A DNA stretch of 64,000 nucleotides from Sulfurospirillum cavolei (GCF_000813325.1 NZ_BBQE01000006.1); one strand, 5' to 3'. Shown: positions 24,777-34,374, numbered from the stretch's first letter. The notes: generated by a model not told the origin, from the sequence alone. Numbers and translations are program-made.

Positions 24777-25687
24777 TAAAAAAACTCCAATTCTTCTTCA
24801 TCGTTCGAAGGCGTGAGCAGCATCTCAAATTGAATAATGCTCGAAAAAAGCGATGCGTCCAGATAGTGAATATCCACGGCGGTTTTTTCTTTCAACACCG
24901 CGTCCGTCCACGCGATTAAATCCTCGACGATCGCGTTTAATATCACCATAATTTTCTTTTGATCGCCGTGCGTCGCCAACAAAGGCATATGCGCCGACAA
25001 TAACGCAGAAAGCTTCGAGAGTGTGAATCCCAAGTCGCGAAATTCCATATTTTTTTCCAAAACGGCGGCATAGGATTGAAATCGTTCGTTGACATGTAAG
25101 AAATACGCCTCATCATGCGCAATCGTTTCGTCTTGTACGCTTTGGGCAAGCTCGTCGCAACTTTCCAAGATATCTTCAATATCCAACTCGTCGATGCTAC
25201 CCTCGGCACAAAAATCAACGGCGCTTATTTTCACCGCGTCTTCGTAGTGCATCTTTTGCATATCCGAAGAGAGCACTTCCGAATCGTAGATGAAAAACTC
25301 CTCTTTGCTCTCGTTTTCTTTGGCGAACGATTCGTAAACGAACTGTTCGATGATCTCTATATTTTTTCCGAAGCGGTCTTCGTTTTCGAAATGCTTTTGG
25401 TTCCACTCTTTGCACAACGTAAAATAGAGCGAATAAAACTCTCTTAGATTTTCAACCGGAATAAACTTCTCTTTATGCCTGAGCGCACCCTCTTGGATGT
25501 AAGCCCGCGCCCTTTTGAGATTCGCGTAAATATAAACGGTCAGCTTCGACACGGCAAGGTTATGTACTTTGGCGTCTTCGGGGTCTAAAAGATACTCCGA
25601 AAGCCTCGGATCTTCGATAATAAATTTTTCAAAAGGTAAAACCACGTCGTCTACCAATGCCTCAAGACTTTTCCTGCTAATTCCCAT
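24776..25687 (-). CDS. Hypothetical acidic helical protein
   Basis: 303 aa, not recognised. Strongly acidic and helical, no signal or membrane segment. It has ARAYIQEGALRHKEKFIPVENLREFYSLYFTLCKEWNQ near the middle, an acidic cluster DELDIEDILESCDELAQSV, and ends EEELEFF. Being first in a coupled pair with the DDAH gene, it might be a partner or regulator; nothing in the sequence decides. Contains an ACATGTAAG copy read as Leu-His-Val (25092-25100). Confidence 0.65.
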   Translation of the reverse strand: MGISRKSLEALVDDVVLPFEKFIIEDPRLSEYLLDPEDAKVHNLAVSKLTVYIYANLKRARAYIQEGALRHKEKFIPVENLREFYSLYFTLCKEWNQKHFENEDRFGKNIEIIEQFVYESFAKENESKEEFFIYDSEVLSSDMQKMHYEDAVKISAVDFCAEGSIDELDIEDILESCDELAQSVQDETIAHDEAYFLHVNERFQSYAAVLEKNMEFRDLGFTLSKLSALLSAHMPLLATHGDQKKIMVILNAIVEDLIAWTDAVLKEKTAVDIHYLDASLFSSIIQFEMLLTPSNDEEELEFF

Positions 25688-25805
25688 GCCGACCCTTTCC
25701 GTCTAAATCAAAAAAGCATTGTAGCATAGCTTTAAAGCCTCACGCTCTTTTTCTTTTAAGCCGAATCGAAGTAGCATACAGACGCGTGAACATAAAGGAG
25801 ATACG

Positions 25806-28166
25806 ATGAACGAGCACGAGCTTTCTTTATCCGAAGTAGAAGCTATCGACGCGTATTGGCGCGCGGCAAACTACCTTTCCGTCGGACAAATTTACCTTTT
25901 GGACAACCCGCTTTTAAAAGAGCCTTTAGCGTTAAAGCATATCAAACCGCGCCTTTTGGGGCATTGGGGAACGACGCCGGGACTCAATTTTATCTACGCG
26001 CATATGAACCGGCTGATCCTCAAATACGACCTCGACGCCCTGTTTATCGCAGGTCCCGGACACGGAGGTCCCGCCCTCGTCGCCAATACCTATTTGGAAG
26101 GCACGTACAGCGAATTTTATCCCGATATTACCCGCGACGAAAAGGGACTTCAAAAGCTTTTTAAACAGTTCTCCTTTCCCGGAGGCATTCCCAGCCACGC
26201 CGCACCCGAAACGCCCGGCTCCATTCACGAAGGGGGTGAATTGGGTTATGCGCTTTCGCATGCGTACGGAGCGGTTTTCGACAATCCCGATCTGATCGCG
26301 TGTTGCGTGGTCGGCGACGGCGAAGCGGAGACGGGAGCCTTAGCGACCGCATGGCACTCGAACAAATTTTTAAACCCCAAACGCGACGGCGCCGTTCTTC
26401 CTATCTTACATCTCAACGGCTACAAAATCGCCAATCCGACCGTTTTGGCGCGCATCTCGCACGATGAACTTGAAAAGCTTTTTATCGGCTACGGGTATGA
26501 GCCTTTTTTTGTTGAAGGCGACGAGCCTATGAGTATGCATCAAAAAATGGCGCACATCCTCGAAACCGTTACGCTAAAAATTAAAACGATTCAGCATGAA
26601 GCACGAAACGAAGGCAAAACGGCGCGTCCTATGTGGCCTATGATCGTGCTCAAAACACCCAAAGGCTGGAGCGGTCCCAAAGAAGTGGACGGACTTCCAA
26701 CCGAAGGGTCGTGGCGTTCGCATCAAGTCCCGCTTGCCAATCTCGATCACAATCCCGAACATATCGCTCTTCTTGAACGCTGGCTCAAAAGCTATCGCCC
26801 CGAAGAGCTTTTCGACGAAAACGGCACGCTCGTAGCAAAACTTGCCGCCTTAGCCCCCAAAGCCAAGCGACGCATGGGAGCCAATCCGCACGCCAACGGC
26901 GGCTTACTTTTAAAACCTTTAGCCCTCCCTCCTTTTAAAAATTACGGCGTTTCCATCGACGCACACGGTACGACGACCGCCGAATCCACCCGCGTTTTGG
27001 GCAACTTTTTACGTGACGTTATGCAAGGCAATTCCGACACGTTTCGCGTTTTCGGCCCCGATGAGACGGCATCGAACCGTCTTAGTGCCCTCTTTGAAGT
27101 TACCGAACGCACATGGATGGCGGAACGCCTCGACACCGACGATCATTTAGCACCGCACGGACGGGTGATGGAGATACTCTCCGAACATACATGTCAAGGG
27201 TGGCTTGAGGGCTATTTGCTCACGGGAAGGCACGGTTTTTTCTCATGTTACGAAGCGTTTATTCACATTATCGACTCGATGTTCAACCAACACGCCAAAT
27301 GGCTAAAAGTCACGAGCCGCGAAATTGCGTGGCGCAAACCCGTCGCATCGCTGAACTATCTTTTGAGCTCACACGTCTGGCGACAAGACCACAACGGCTT
27401 TTCGCACCAAGACCCCGGATTTATCGACGTCGTCGTCAATAAAAAAGCGTATATTATCAACGTCTACTTTCCGCCCGACGCCAACACGCTCTTACATGTC
27501 GCCGCGCGTTGCTTAAGCAGTTACGATGCCATCAACGTCATCGTCGCCGGAAAACAACCCGAATTGCAATGGCTGGGCATCGAAGAAGCGGTGCTTCATT
27601 GCGAAAAAGGAATGGACGTTTGGGCATGGGCTAGCAACGACGCCAACCAAACGCCCGACGTCGTGATGGCGTGTTGCGGAGACGTTCCTACCTTAGAGAC
27701 GCTTGCCGCCGTGACGCTTTTACGAACGCTTGTGCCGGAATTGATCGTGCGCGTGGTCAATATCGTCGATTTGATGTGCCTGCAAAAAGAGCATCCTCAC
27801 GGTTTTAGCGACGAGGCGTTCGATGCGCTTTTCCCCAAAGACGTACCGTGCATCTTCGCGTATCACGGCTATCCGTGGTTGATTCACCGCCTGACGTACA
27901 AAAGAGCGTTTCACGACCACTTACATGTCAGAGGCTACAAAGAAGAGGGAACGACCACGACGCCTTTTGATATGGTCGTTTTAAACGATATGGATCGATT
28001 CCATTTGGTCATGGACGTCATGGAACGCGTCGTTAAAATGCACCCTTACGCCGAAACAATCAAAGCGTCGATGCACGAAAAACTGACATGCCATAAAGAG
28101 TACATCCAAACCTACGGTCAAGATATGCCCGAAATCCGAGAATGGCAATGGAAACCTTTCGTTTAA
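25806..28166 (+). CDS. xfp: Xylulose-5-phosphate/fructose-6-phosphate phosphoketolase
   Basis: 786 aa thiamine-diphosphate enzyme that cleaves xylulose-5-P or fructose-6-P with phosphate to acetyl-P. Family features: N-terminal LLGHWGTTPGLNFIYAHMNR, GPGHGGPA, YPDITRDEKG, FPGGIPSH, the ThDP motif GDGEAETG, NGYKIANPT, and in the second domain RVFGPDETASNR and EGYLLTGRHGFFSCYEAFIHIIDSM. Length is typical. AAAGGAGATACG precedes the ATG. Its stop is followed at once by three 92-bp repeats. Two motif copies are read as Leu-His-Val. Confidence 0.96.
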   Translation: MNEHELSLSEVEAIDAYWRAANYLSVGQIYLLDNPLLKEPLALKHIKPRLLGHWGTTPGLNFIYAHMNRLILKYDLDALFIAGPGHGGPALVANTYLEGTYSEFYPDITRDEKGLQKLFKQFSFPGGIPSHAAPETPGSIHEGGELGYALSHAYGAVFDNPDLIACCVVGDGEAETGALATAWHSNKFLNPKRDGAVLPILHLNGYKIANPTVLARISHDELEKLFIGYGYEPFFVEGDEPMSMHQKMAHILETVTLKIKTIQHEARNEGKTARPMWPMIVLKTPKGWSGPKEVDGLPTEGSWRSHQVPLANLDHNPEHIALLERWLKSYRPEELFDENGTLVAKLAALAPKAKRRMGANPHANGGLLLKPLALPPFKNYGVSIDAHGTTTAESTRVLGNFLRDVMQGNSDTFRVFGPDETASNRLSALFEVTERTWMAERLDTDDHLAPHGRVMEILSEHTCQGWLEGYLLTGRHGFFSCYEAFIHIIDSMFNQHAKWLKVTSREIAWRKPVASLNYLLSSHVWRQDHNGFSHQDPGFIDVVVNKKAYIINVYFPPDANTLLHVAARCLSSYDAINVIVAGKQPELQWLGIEEAVLHCEKGMDVWAWASNDANQTPDVVMACCGDVPTLETLAAVTLLRTLVPELIVRVVNIVDLMCLQKEHPHGFSDEAFDALFPKDVPCIFAYHGYPWLIHRLTYKRAFHDHLHVRGYKEEGTTTTPFDMVVLNDMDRFHLVMDVMERVVKMHPYAETIKASMHEKLTCHKEYIQTYGQDMPEIREWQWKPFV

Positions 28167-28168
28167 TC

Positions 28169-28260
28169 AAAAAAGCACCGAAGGTGCGTGGGCACTCTGC
28201 CGAAGAGAACCCAGTGTTAACGTAGTCTTTGGAGCTTTGCTTCAAAGGCGTGTCAAAGAT
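28169..28260 (+). repeat. 92-bp repeat unit 1
   Basis: First of three tandem units; begins AAAAAAGCACC two bases after the xfp stop. Contains a GCACC-GAA-GGTGC hairpin, GTGTTAACG in the middle, and a second hairpin CTTTGGAGC-TTT-GCTTCAAAG. Confidence 0.85.
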
Positions 28261-28352
28261 AAAAAAGCACCGAAGGTGCGCGGGCACTCTGCCGAAGAGA
28301 ACCCAGTGTTAACGCAGTCTTTGGAGCTTTGCTTCAAAGGCGTGTCAAAGAT
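28261..28352 (+). repeat. 92-bp repeat unit 2
   Basis: Differs from unit 1 at only a few positions (GTGGGC to GCGGGC; CGTAGT to CGCAGT). Same hairpins. Confidence 0.85.
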
Positions 28353-28444
28353 AAAAAAGCACCGAAGGTGCGCGGGCACTCTGCCGAAGAGAACCCAGTG
28401 TTAACGTAGTCTTTGGAGCTTAGCTCTAAAGGCGTGTTAAAAGT
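28353..28444 (+). repeat. 92-bp repeat unit 3
   Basis: The last unit; its second hairpin reads CTTTGGAGC-TTA-GCTCTAAAG, where two changes keep the pairing (G:C becomes G:T and G:T becomes G:C). After it, 28445-28515 holds only a short leader to the next gene. Confidence 0.85.
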
Positions 28445-28515
28445 TTTTGCGTTTTTGCAAGAACTTTAATGTTATATGCTACGATACGCTCTTCAAAACA
28501 CGTCAAGGATACACG

Positions 28516-29082
28516 ATGAGATCTATATTTATACTGCTTTTTGCCTTTTTAACGCTCTTTGCCGCCGACAAAAGTTACGAATACGGCGATTTGGAAGAGC
28601 GACACGACGGCCTTTTAATCGAGGTTAAAACCCACAACCTTGCCAACGGCGTCGGAAAATTTTACTACGCTTCGGGAAAACTCCGCGGTGAGACGCCTTT
28701 TAAAGACGGTAAACGCGAAGGAATGGGAAAAACGTATTACGAAAGCGGCGAATTACAAGGCGAAGCACCTTTTAAAAACGACGTGATCGAAGGCGTTAAA
28801 AAGAGCTATTTTACCTCCGGACGCCTCCAAAGCGAAACGCCGTTTCAAAACGACCAAGCCGAGGGAATCGCCACGTTGTACTACGAGTCGGGAAAAATCC
28901 AAAGCCAAACGCCTTTTCACGCCAATAAAGCCGAGGGCGTCGCCAAGCTTTTTGACGAAAACGGTAAGCTTTCTTATGAAGTAACGTTTGAGCACAGCAT
29001 CGCGATCAAAGGCTTTACCTACGATGCCAAAGGCTCCAAAACTCCGATGAGCGAAAACGAACTTAAAACCGTCGGCCTATAA
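28516..29082 (+). CDS. Exported MORN-like repeat protein
   Basis: 188 aa. Signal peptide MRSIFILLFAFLTLFA-ADK, then five or so ~23-residue repeats of the type YYxSGKLxxETPFKxxxxEG, the pattern of MORN_2 / YwqK-type antitoxin-like proteins. Likely a beta-rich periplasmic or surface protein; ligand unknown. Start chosen to give the signal peptide (upstream Met extends it with non-signal residues). Its end overlaps the convergent dehydrogenase gene by 6 nt. Confidence 0.78.
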   Translation: MRSIFILLFAFLTLFAADKSYEYGDLEERHDGLLIEVKTHNLANGVGKFYYASGKLRGETPFKDGKREGMGKTYYESGELQGEAPFKNDVIEGVKKSYFTSGRLQSETPFQNDQAEGIATLYYESGKIQSQTPFHANKAEGVAKLFDENGKLSYEVTFEHSIAIKGFTYDAKGSKTPMSENELKTVGL

Positions 29083-30006
29083 AACCGTGCGAGCCAACGC
29101 TTGCATATTTTTTGCGCTGACATGTAAGGCTTCAAGCTCTTCGGGGAGGAGCTTGTAGTTTAATATTTTCGTCGCACCCTTTCGCGTCACGACGACCGGC
29201 ACGTTTAGCACGACGTCGGTCAAACCGTACTCTCCTTGTAAATACACCCCCAAAGGAAGCACCGAATGTTCGTCGTTGGCAATCGCGCGAATAATGCGAA
29301 ACACGCTTGCGGCGGTACTGTGGTTGGTGTTGCCTTTATGCTTGAAAACCTCAAATCCCGCATTAATCACGTCTTGGTAAATCTGCGCGCGATCGAGCAA
29401 GGCTAAACCGTTGAGTTCGCAAAACGTATCGACGTCTAGCCCGCAAATATTGCAAATACTCCACGGAAGCGTGCTTCCTTTGCCGTGTTCGCCTAAAATA
29501 TAGCCGTTGATATTTTTAGGATCGATGCCTACTTTTTTGCTTACGATTTTCATAAAACGTGCCGTATCGACCAACGTTCCCGCACTGATCAACCGCTCTT
29601 TAGGATACAACCCCTCTTTATACGCGATGTGCGTTAAGACGTCGACGGGATTTGTGACCATAATGACGATCGCTTGCGGCGCATACATGTAAAGTTCGCG
29701 AATGATTTTTTGAATCAGCGCGGCGTTTTCGCCCAAAAGCTCGTCCCTGCTTTGTCCCTCTTTGAGCGTAATACCCGCCGTAACGACGATAACGTCGCAA
29801 TGCGCGCAATCGACGTAATCGCCGCTGTGCAAATGTGTATTGCGGGCGTAGGTAAACGACTCGACGAACGAAAAATCCGCCACTTCGCCTTGTGCTTTTT
29901 CTTGGTTGCGATTGACCAAAACGATCTCGCTCGTACTGCCTAACGTTAAGAGGTAATTAACTAATTCGACGCCCACGCCGCCCGCTCCGATAATTCCAAC
30001 GCGCAT
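29077..30006 (-). CDS. L-lactate/malate dehydrogenase family protein with atypical specificity residues
   Basis: 309 aa. Rossmann motif GIIGAGGVGVELV, catalytic His in GEHGKGSTLPWS, Arg in VDTARFM and the loop Arg in SRDEL are present. At the position that decides substrate (Gln in LDH, Arg in MDH) there is Leu81 (GITLKEGQSR), and the residue that binds the NAD ribose is Asn32 (LVNRN) instead of Asp. So it is a 2-hydroxyacid dehydrogenase whose acid and cofactor cannot be called LDH or MDH. Start at 30006 follows AAGGAAC; the frame upstream is not conserved. Confidence 0.85.
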   Translation of the reverse strand: MRVGIIGAGGVGVELVNYLLTLGSTSEIVLVNRNQEKAQGEVADFSFVESFTYARNTHLHSGDYVDCAHCDVIVVTAGITLKEGQSRDELLGENAALIQKIIRELYMYAPQAIVIMVTNPVDVLTHIAYKEGLYPKERLISAGTLVDTARFMKIVSKKVGIDPKNINGYILGEHGKGSTLPWSICNICGLDVDTFCELNGLALLDRAQIYQDVINAGFEVFKHKGNTNHSTAASVFRIIRAIANDEHSVLPLGVYLQGEYGLTDVVLNVPVVVTRKGATKILNYKLLPEELEALHVSAKNMQALARTVL

Positions 30007-30079
30007 CTTTTGTTCCTTGATGAAAATGGAAAAGTATAGCACGCTTGCGCTCAAAAAAGATCGTAAAAATTAAGCAGTC

Positions 30080-31756
30080 TCAGAGTGCCGCCGAAGGAAC
30101 GGGGCGACTCAAAAAATAGCCTTGAAAAAAACGACACCCCATGTCGCATAAGAGGGCATATTGCTCGTACGTTTCCACGCCCTCGGCAACGACGTCGAGG
30201 TGAAATTGTCGAGCGATACCCAAAATCGTCCGCACCAAAATAACGTCGGCAGAATCAAACGTCAAATCGCGAATAAAGGTTTTATCGATTTTAAGCTCAT
30301 GAATCGGCAAACGTTTCAAATAGGCTAAGGAAGAGTACCCCGTTCCGAAATCGTCGATCGAGAATGAAATACCGAGTTTGCTTAGCGTATGAATTTTGCG
30401 CAACGAGCTTTTCAAATCCTGAATCAAAAGGCTCTCGGTCAACTCAAAACGCACTTTGGTCGGGTCACATTGCACGCTCAAGAGCAACGCTTGGACGGTG
30501 GAAATAAAATCTTCTTGCTCGAATTGTTTGACGCTGATATTGATCGAAAGTTGCCAACGGCGTTTTAAAGGGTCTTCTTCCCAACGTTTTAGCTCGCGAA
30601 ACGCTTCGCTTAAGATCCATTTTCCAAGCGGTACGATCAATCCGCTCTCCTCGGAGAGCGCGATAAAACGATCCGGCGCGACTTCGCCTTCACCCTCTTT
30701 ATACCAACGCACCAAAGCCTCTGCGCCTATCACGCTCATAGGTGCGTCTTTTGCGTCGCTCGTCCACTGTTTTTGGTACACCAAACGCATATGACCCAAA
30801 GCAATCGCATCGCGCAATTGCGCCAATAAATCGACCTTTTCTTCCAATTTGCGTTGAATCGAGGGATCGAAAAACGCGATCGTATTGCGTCCCGCTTTTT
30901 TTGCTTCGTATAACGCGTTATCGGCATATTGGATGATGCGATCGACCGAGTATTCGTCTTGGTCGAAAACGACGATACCGATGCTAGACGTTAAGAGAAA
31001 CGTATGCCCTTGCACATCCAAAGGTTCGGCAAGCACTTTGAGAAACGAAGCGGCATGCCGACGCATTTGAGCTACCGTATCGTCAAAAGTACCGAATTGC
31101 GAGTGCAAGACGATGGCAAACTCGTCGCCGTTTAGATGCTCCAACTCCGAAAATTTTACCAGCGACGCCAAGCGTTTCGTGATTAACGATAACACTTCAT
31201 CGCCGATTGCATACCCGTGTACGTGATTGATCGTTTTGAAATGGTCGATATCGAGTAGACATAACGCACTTAAGCTTTGATGCAACGCGTTATAGCGCAT
31301 GGCTTCTTGCAGCATCGCATGTAAAAATAAAAAACGGTTAGGAAACTGCGCTAAAAAATAACGCTTCAAAGGAAAACGCGTCTGCGTCTTTTGTTGCAAC
31401 ATCAAAAGCATTAAAGTAGACCCGCTTGGTTGCAAGTGTCTTTGATAAACGACGACGGGAACGCATTCGCCCCGTAGGTCCAATAAGGTCGAGTATTGCG
31501 GACGATCCTTATGAAAGACCAAGCAAGCGTCCGCAAAAAACGTGAGAACGCTTGGATACGGACGTGTCTTGTCAAAAGAGGCTAAAGCGTCTTGAAGCGA
31601 CCGGCTGAGTGCCAGCACGCGGTACGCTTCGTCGCAAACAAAGACACCCTCACAAAAGAGCTCAGGCATCGCATCGCAAGAAGCGACGATCTCTTCCGCC
31701 GTCTCTTCAAGCGACGCTGTTTGCCGTGCTTTTTCCGTCGTATACGGCGTCGTCAT
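30080..31756 (-). CDS. GGDEF-EAL domain protein with N-terminal sensory region
   Basis: 558 aa. Residues ~1-130 look like a degenerate PAS-type sensor (FVCDEAYRVLALSRSLQDAL). The GGDEF domain (~150-300) has NGDEF in HLNGDEFAIVL, with LLDIDHFKTINHVHG and the SSIGIVVF region preserved. The EAL domain (~310-550) keeps GAEALVRW, the full EAL, FELTESLLI, SIDDFGTGYSS, IHELKIDKTFI and VVAEGVET, so phosphodiesterase activity is the better bet. It ends 11 nt upstream of... the MCP gene lies 11 nt before it on the same strand, suggesting one operon. Confidence 0.9.
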   Translation of the reverse strand: MTTPYTTEKARQTASLEETAEEIVASCDAMPELFCEGVFVCDEAYRVLALSRSLQDALASFDKTRPYPSVLTFFADACLVFHKDRPQYSTLLDLRGECVPVVVYQRHLQPSGSTLMLLMLQQKTQTRFPLKRYFLAQFPNRFLFLHAMLQEAMRYNALHQSLSALCLLDIDHFKTINHVHGYAIGDEVLSLITKRLASLVKFSELEHLNGDEFAIVLHSQFGTFDDTVAQMRRHAASFLKVLAEPLDVQGHTFLLTSSIGIVVFDQDEYSVDRIIQYADNALYEAKKAGRNTIAFFDPSIQRKLEEKVDLLAQLRDAIALGHMRLVYQKQWTSDAKDAPMSVIGAEALVRWYKEGEGEVAPDRFIALSEESGLIVPLGKWILSEAFRELKRWEEDPLKRRWQLSINISVKQFEQEDFISTVQALLLSVQCDPTKVRFELTESLLIQDLKSSLRKIHTLSKLGISFSIDDFGTGYSSLAYLKRLPIHELKIDKTFIRDLTFDSADVILVRTILGIARQFHLDVVAEGVETYEQYALLCDMGCRFFQGYFLSRPVPSAAL

Positions 31757-31766
31757 AGCCTCACGC

Positions 31767-33368
31767 TCACGCCGTTTTAAACTCTGAAAGCGTCACGCTG
31801 AGTCCCTCGGACAACTTTGCCAAATGTTCGGCGGCGGAAGCAACCTCTTCAACACTACGGGCGTTGGTGTTGGAGAGTTGACTGATATTTTGGATACGCG
31901 CGATCACTTCGGACGTTTTGATGCGTCCCGTTTTGGTATCTTCTACCGTCTGATGCGCCATCGCTTTTGCTTCGTCCATATTGTTGACCGTTTGAAGCAT
32001 CATGGTTTGCGCACTTTGTGCCTTCTCGCCCAAAGCTTTGATCTGCGTCGCGCCCGTTTTCATCATCTCCGCCGTCGTGTTGACCGACTGAACGATAATC
32101 GCCACCGTGGCGTTGCTTTCTATCAAGCTTTTTTGCGTTCGCTCGGCTAATTTTCGAACCTCGTCGGCAACCACCGCAAACCCGCGTCCGTGGTCTCCCG
32201 CACGCGCGGCTTCGATCGCGGCATTCAGTGCTAACAGATTCGTCTGTTCGGCAATATCTGCGATGACCGATAAAATTTGCTTGACTTGTTCAACGTCGCG
32301 ATCCAACTGTTCCAAGCGCGTCGACAAGTCCATTTGCGTAACTACGACCTCTTGCAAATCGGTCGAAACGGTTAAAACTTCCTGTGCCGAGCTTTGCAAT
32401 TCGGTAGCGACTTTGGTAATCAGCAATCCCGAATGATTGGAGCTCTCTTCGCTTTTAAGCAAAATTTCCGCGACAGCCTTGGTCGCTTGCGTCGTCTCCT
32501 CGACATCTTTAGCGGTCTCTTCGCTTCGAACGCCTATTTGCATCGACGTACTCGAAAGCTCTTCAGAAACCGCCGCATTTTCGACTGTCGTTTTTTTGGC
32601 GTCGTCTAAGGCTTTTGCCAATTGCTTCAAAAGATGGTTGAGCACGGAAGTGATGTGCGAAATTTCATCTTTATTTCCCGTGTCGATCACGTAATGCAAA
32701 TCTTTATGCTCTTCGATATAACGACACCCTTCGATCGCTTTTTCGATAGCGCGACGAATCGCTCGGTTAATCACGAAAAAAATGAAAGACGCAACGATAA
32801 AAACCGCAAACGCGAAAGAAAGTCCCGTTGTTTTGGATTGGTCCAACTCGTCAAACGAACGTTTTTCGATTTGTTCTACTAAGGCTTTAACCGACTCCAA
32901 GGTTTTATAATAATACGTATTGGCGTCTTGATTGATTTGTTCCAACTTCTTTCCGTCCGCCGAAGCACGAAATTCCGCCGTTTTAATTGCGTCTTTATAC
33001 TGTCCGACCAGTGCGAAACGCGCAAGGTTGACTTTGTGGTACGCCTCAAGCGTTTGATACGCGTCTTGAAGCATTTTTTGCGTTTCTTCGCTTTTCAATA
33101 AAGGAAGCAAAGCTTCGGCTTGTTGTAAAACCGCTCGGTACGTTTTGGTGTAATTATCGAGCATTCGCTCTTCGTAAAAAATTTGATAACCCCTCGTATG
33201 CACCGCAAGTTGGGAACTAAGCATCTGCATCTCTCCGGCGCGTTTGATCTTATCCGCCGCAACTTTGGCTCCGTCGGTATTGTGCGAAAGCAAATACCCT
33301 AAACTCACGATAGCCACTAAAAAAACCAAGAACAAAAAAATCAATTTAGCACGAATTGTCTGAAGCAT
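31767..33368 (-). CDS. Methyl-accepting chemotaxis protein
   Basis: 533 aa transmembrane receptor. TM1 near residues 8-28 (LIFLFLVFLVAIVSLGYLL), a periplasmic helical domain of about 165 residues, TM2 near 190-210 (FAFAVFIVASFIFFVI), a HAMP-like linker (IEGCRYIEEHKDLHYVI...DEISHITSVLNHLL), and the signalling hairpin tip EQTNLLALNAAIEAARAGDH / GRGFAVVADEVRKLAERTQKS. The ligand domain resembles PilJ-type nitrate/nitrite-sensing helices (AGEMQMLSSQLAVHTRGYQ). Start at 33368 uses AAGGAC; the longer frame adds a polar tail. It is followed by the GGDEF-EAL gene. Confidence 0.92.
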   Translation of the reverse strand: MLQTIRAKLIFLFLVFLVAIVSLGYLLSHNTDGAKVAADKIKRAGEMQMLSSQLAVHTRGYQIFYEERMLDNYTKTYRAVLQQAEALLPLLKSEETQKMLQDAYQTLEAYHKVNLARFALVGQYKDAIKTAEFRASADGKKLEQINQDANTYYYKTLESVKALVEQIEKRSFDELDQSKTTGLSFAFAVFIVASFIFFVINRAIRRAIEKAIEGCRYIEEHKDLHYVIDTGNKDEISHITSVLNHLLKQLAKALDDAKKTTVENAAVSEELSSTSMQIGVRSEETAKDVEETTQATKAVAEILLKSEESSNHSGLLITKVATELQSSAQEVLTVSTDLQEVVVTQMDLSTRLEQLDRDVEQVKQILSVIADIAEQTNLLALNAAIEAARAGDHGRGFAVVADEVRKLAERTQKSLIESNATVAIIVQSVNTTAEMMKTGATQIKALGEKAQSAQTMMLQTVNNMDEAKAMAHQTVEDTKTGRIKTSEVIARIQNISQLSNTNARSVEEVASAAEHLAKLSEGLSVTLSEFKTA

Positions 33369-33614
33369 AGAAGTCCTTCGATGAGAGTTTTGAACGGTCG
33401 TTTTTTCATGCATTTGCGACGCTAAAACGTGTTTTGAGGCTTACATGTGAAAACGCTATCCTTTGAAAAGCACTGGAAAAATCATACATGTACTTTCGTC
33501 CCAAAAGCGTCATTGATTTTTATTTGAGTTATGACTTTAATATGACTTTCGTATGCTAGAATTTAAGAGCATCCACCTATAATGGTTATCCGAATTTGGA
33601 CTCAAGGACTTACC

Positions 33615-34328
33615 GTGCAAAGCAATCTTCTTATGATGAAACATAAATCGATTTTATTCGTCGAAGATGATCTTATCGTAAGCACGCATATCGCCAGCAC
33701 GCTACAAATGCTCTTTCGTAACGTTTATTGCGCACAAAACGGCGAAGAGGGATTTAACATGTACGAAGATTCCCGTCCCGATATCGTCTTGACGGATATT
33801 CAGATGCCTCGTCAAGACGGTATGAAATTAATTACGCAGATTCGCCGTATCGATTATGCGACGCCTATCGTGATTTTAACCGGATACGACGACAAACACC
33901 TCATTTTAAAAGCCGCCAATCTTGCCGTAGACGGCTATTTAATCAAGCCGGTCGAATTTTCGTCGCTTGTGAAGACGCTTTCGCAAGCAATCAAACGCAT
34001 GCACAACACGCCCAACCTGATCACGCTCAACGAGCATCTTTTTTTCAACCGCGACACCAAAGAATTTTATTATAATAATGCGATTTATCGTCTGAGCACC
34101 AAAGAGTTAGAACTGGTCGAGCTCTTAATCGACAATCACCACCGTATTCTCTCCAAACAGGCCATTGAACTCTCGTTATGGAACCGTGATATCCCGTGTG
34201 AATCGGCCGTAAAGAACTTGGTTTTGCGCATTCGAAAAAAGCTCGGAGATACGCTTATTTTTTCACAAAGAGGCCTTGGATATCGCATCAACATCAACGA
34301 CGCACGGTATTTCGGCGATATGGGGTGA
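33615..34328 (+). CDS. OmpR-family response regulator
   Basis: 237 aa. Receiver domain with acidic pocket (FVEDD), phospho-acceptor Asp in VLTDIQMPRQDG near residue 65, and the Lys in YLIKPVEF; winged-helix DNA-binding domain ending LRIRKKLGDTLIFSQRGLGYRI. I prefer the GTG at 33615 because AAGGA lies 6 nt upstream; ATG codons at 33633/33636 give a shorter and equally complete receiver. It ends 46 nt before the histidine kinase gene, and together they form a two-component pair. Confidence 0.88.
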   Translation: MQSNLLMMKHKSILFVEDDLIVSTHIASTLQMLFRNVYCAQNGEEGFNMYEDSRPDIVLTDIQMPRQDGMKLITQIRRIDYATPIVILTGYDDKHLILKAANLAVDGYLIKPVEFSSLVKTLSQAIKRMHNTPNLITLNEHLFFNRDTKEFYYNNAIYRLSTKELELVELLIDNHHRILSKQAIELSLWNRDIPCESAVKNLVLRIRKKLGDTLIFSQRGLGYRININDARYFGDMG

Positions 34329-34374
34329 CGGGCGTTTCCCTGCCGAAAACTTCACACTCAAAGCGACCGTTTTT

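Noticed and set aside
28169..28444. Tandem repeats as a CRISPR array
   Set aside because: Units are 92 bp and almost identical over their full length, with no variable spacers and no cas genes nearby.
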